Shown piece after piece: positions 63,712 to 64,000 of a stretch of 64,000 bases of DNA. The stretch is from Hemicordylus capensis (Eukaryota; Chordata; Lepidosauria; Squamata; Cordylidae). The stretch spans positions 9,326,501 through 9,390,500 of the forward strand of contig NC_069669.1 of NCBI RefSeq assembly GCF_027244095.1, written 5' to 3'. The first letter of the stretch is position 1. The number at the start of each line of letters is the position of its first letter. A program made the translations under genes and the position numbers. Under the pieces are notes generated by a model, which made no database searches, was not told where the DNA came from, and saw nothing but the letters and a program-made list of their open reading frames with translations.

Positions 63712-63719
63712 CTTTAGAG

Positions 63720-64000
63720 GCCTGTTCGTATCTGCTTAGCCACTTCCAATTTAAAATTCAGCAGAACCATACACATTAAAATTCTGTAGTTGCTACGGCC
63801 ATGAGCCAGGATGAGGACACACTTTACACAATGCCTCTTTTCCCTTGCAGCGGAAGCAACACTACAAGGAAGGAGGTGATTTATGATAAAGGGGATAAGA
63901 AGGAGAACCAAAGGAGGCGAGCACGACTGGAGGAGGAACACATATTGGGCAAGAGGCTGAGAGCATCTAACCAGATCCCTTGTCAACAAGACCTAAGAAA
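63720..64000. other. XPO6 intronic sequence without a recognised feature
   Basis: Runs to the window edge. No match to the next upstream XPO6 exon was found. Confidence 0.5.

Noticed and set aside
1-64000. Retrovirus-like or Polinton-like elements
   Set aside because: I looked for long terminal repeats and for capsid, protease, integrase or envelope-like frames and saw none that was convincing.

Overview
This window is vertebrate nuclear DNA, most likely from a squamate reptile (probably a lizard). Host genes are split into short exons with GT-AG introns. The introns are packed with squamate-type repeats: a SINE with a Bov-B-like 3' tail (Sauria-SINE type), 5S rRNA-derived SINEs, MIR-like CORE-SINEs, CR1 and L2-clade LINEs, an L1-clade fragment and many small palindromic hAT-type MITEs. 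There are no operons, prophages or CRISPR arrays, and I saw no convincing retrovirus-like element.

Two host protein genes are recognisable, both on the minus strand. NME4 (mitochondrial nucleoside diphosphate kinase) occupies 4856-17263 in five coding exons, and its first exon sits in a CpG-rich promoter at about 16960-17750. XPO6 (exportin-6, the nuclear exporter of profilin-actin) occupies 26632-61747 with 17 coding exons. These give the C-terminal two thirds of the protein, about 757 residues; the N-terminal exons lie beyond position 64000. Every exon was placed by similarity to the human protein as I remember it, by GT-AG borders and by matching codon phase across each junction. A CpG-rich block at 1-300 looks like the promoter and first exon of another minus-strand gene whose body lies to the left of the window.

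Layout: 1-300 promoter of a left neighbour; 300-4850 repeats (CR1, SINEs, a CA microsatellite); 4856-17263 NME4, whose long intron 1 holds a tandem array of MITEs and a cluster of opposed SINEs; 17264-26070 intergenic, with SINEs, an L1 3' fragment and another CR1; 26070-61747 XPO6 with a probable 3' UTR, a 160-bp hexamer array, LINE remnants and dozens of SINEs and MITEs; 61748-64000 XPO6 intron with nested MITEs.

Repeat names used below. 'Composite SINE': a 5S rRNA-like module (AGCAAGCATGA...GCTAAGCAGGGT...ATGGGAGAC) and/or a tRNA-like module (GTAGAGCATCTGC...GGTTCAATCCCTGG), followed by a shared tail that ends CAGCTTCCTATGTTCC. 'MIR-like CORE-SINE': head GTGTAGTGGTTAGAGTG and tail GGAAGAGCGGGATATAAA. 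'hAT MITE': 110-145-bp palindromes with CTACAACTCCCATCATCC in each arm and 8-bp target duplications. 'L2-tail repeat': contains GGGGGAGAGCAACTGGCCC and AGATTGTGAGCCCTTTGGGG. Strand of a SINE is + when its head is at the lower coordinate. I see no previously undescribed gene system. The most unusual signals are in the transposable-element architecture: repeated MITE insertion into one site of a SINE, a nested MITE with both target duplications readable, and a modular 5S/tRNA SINE.
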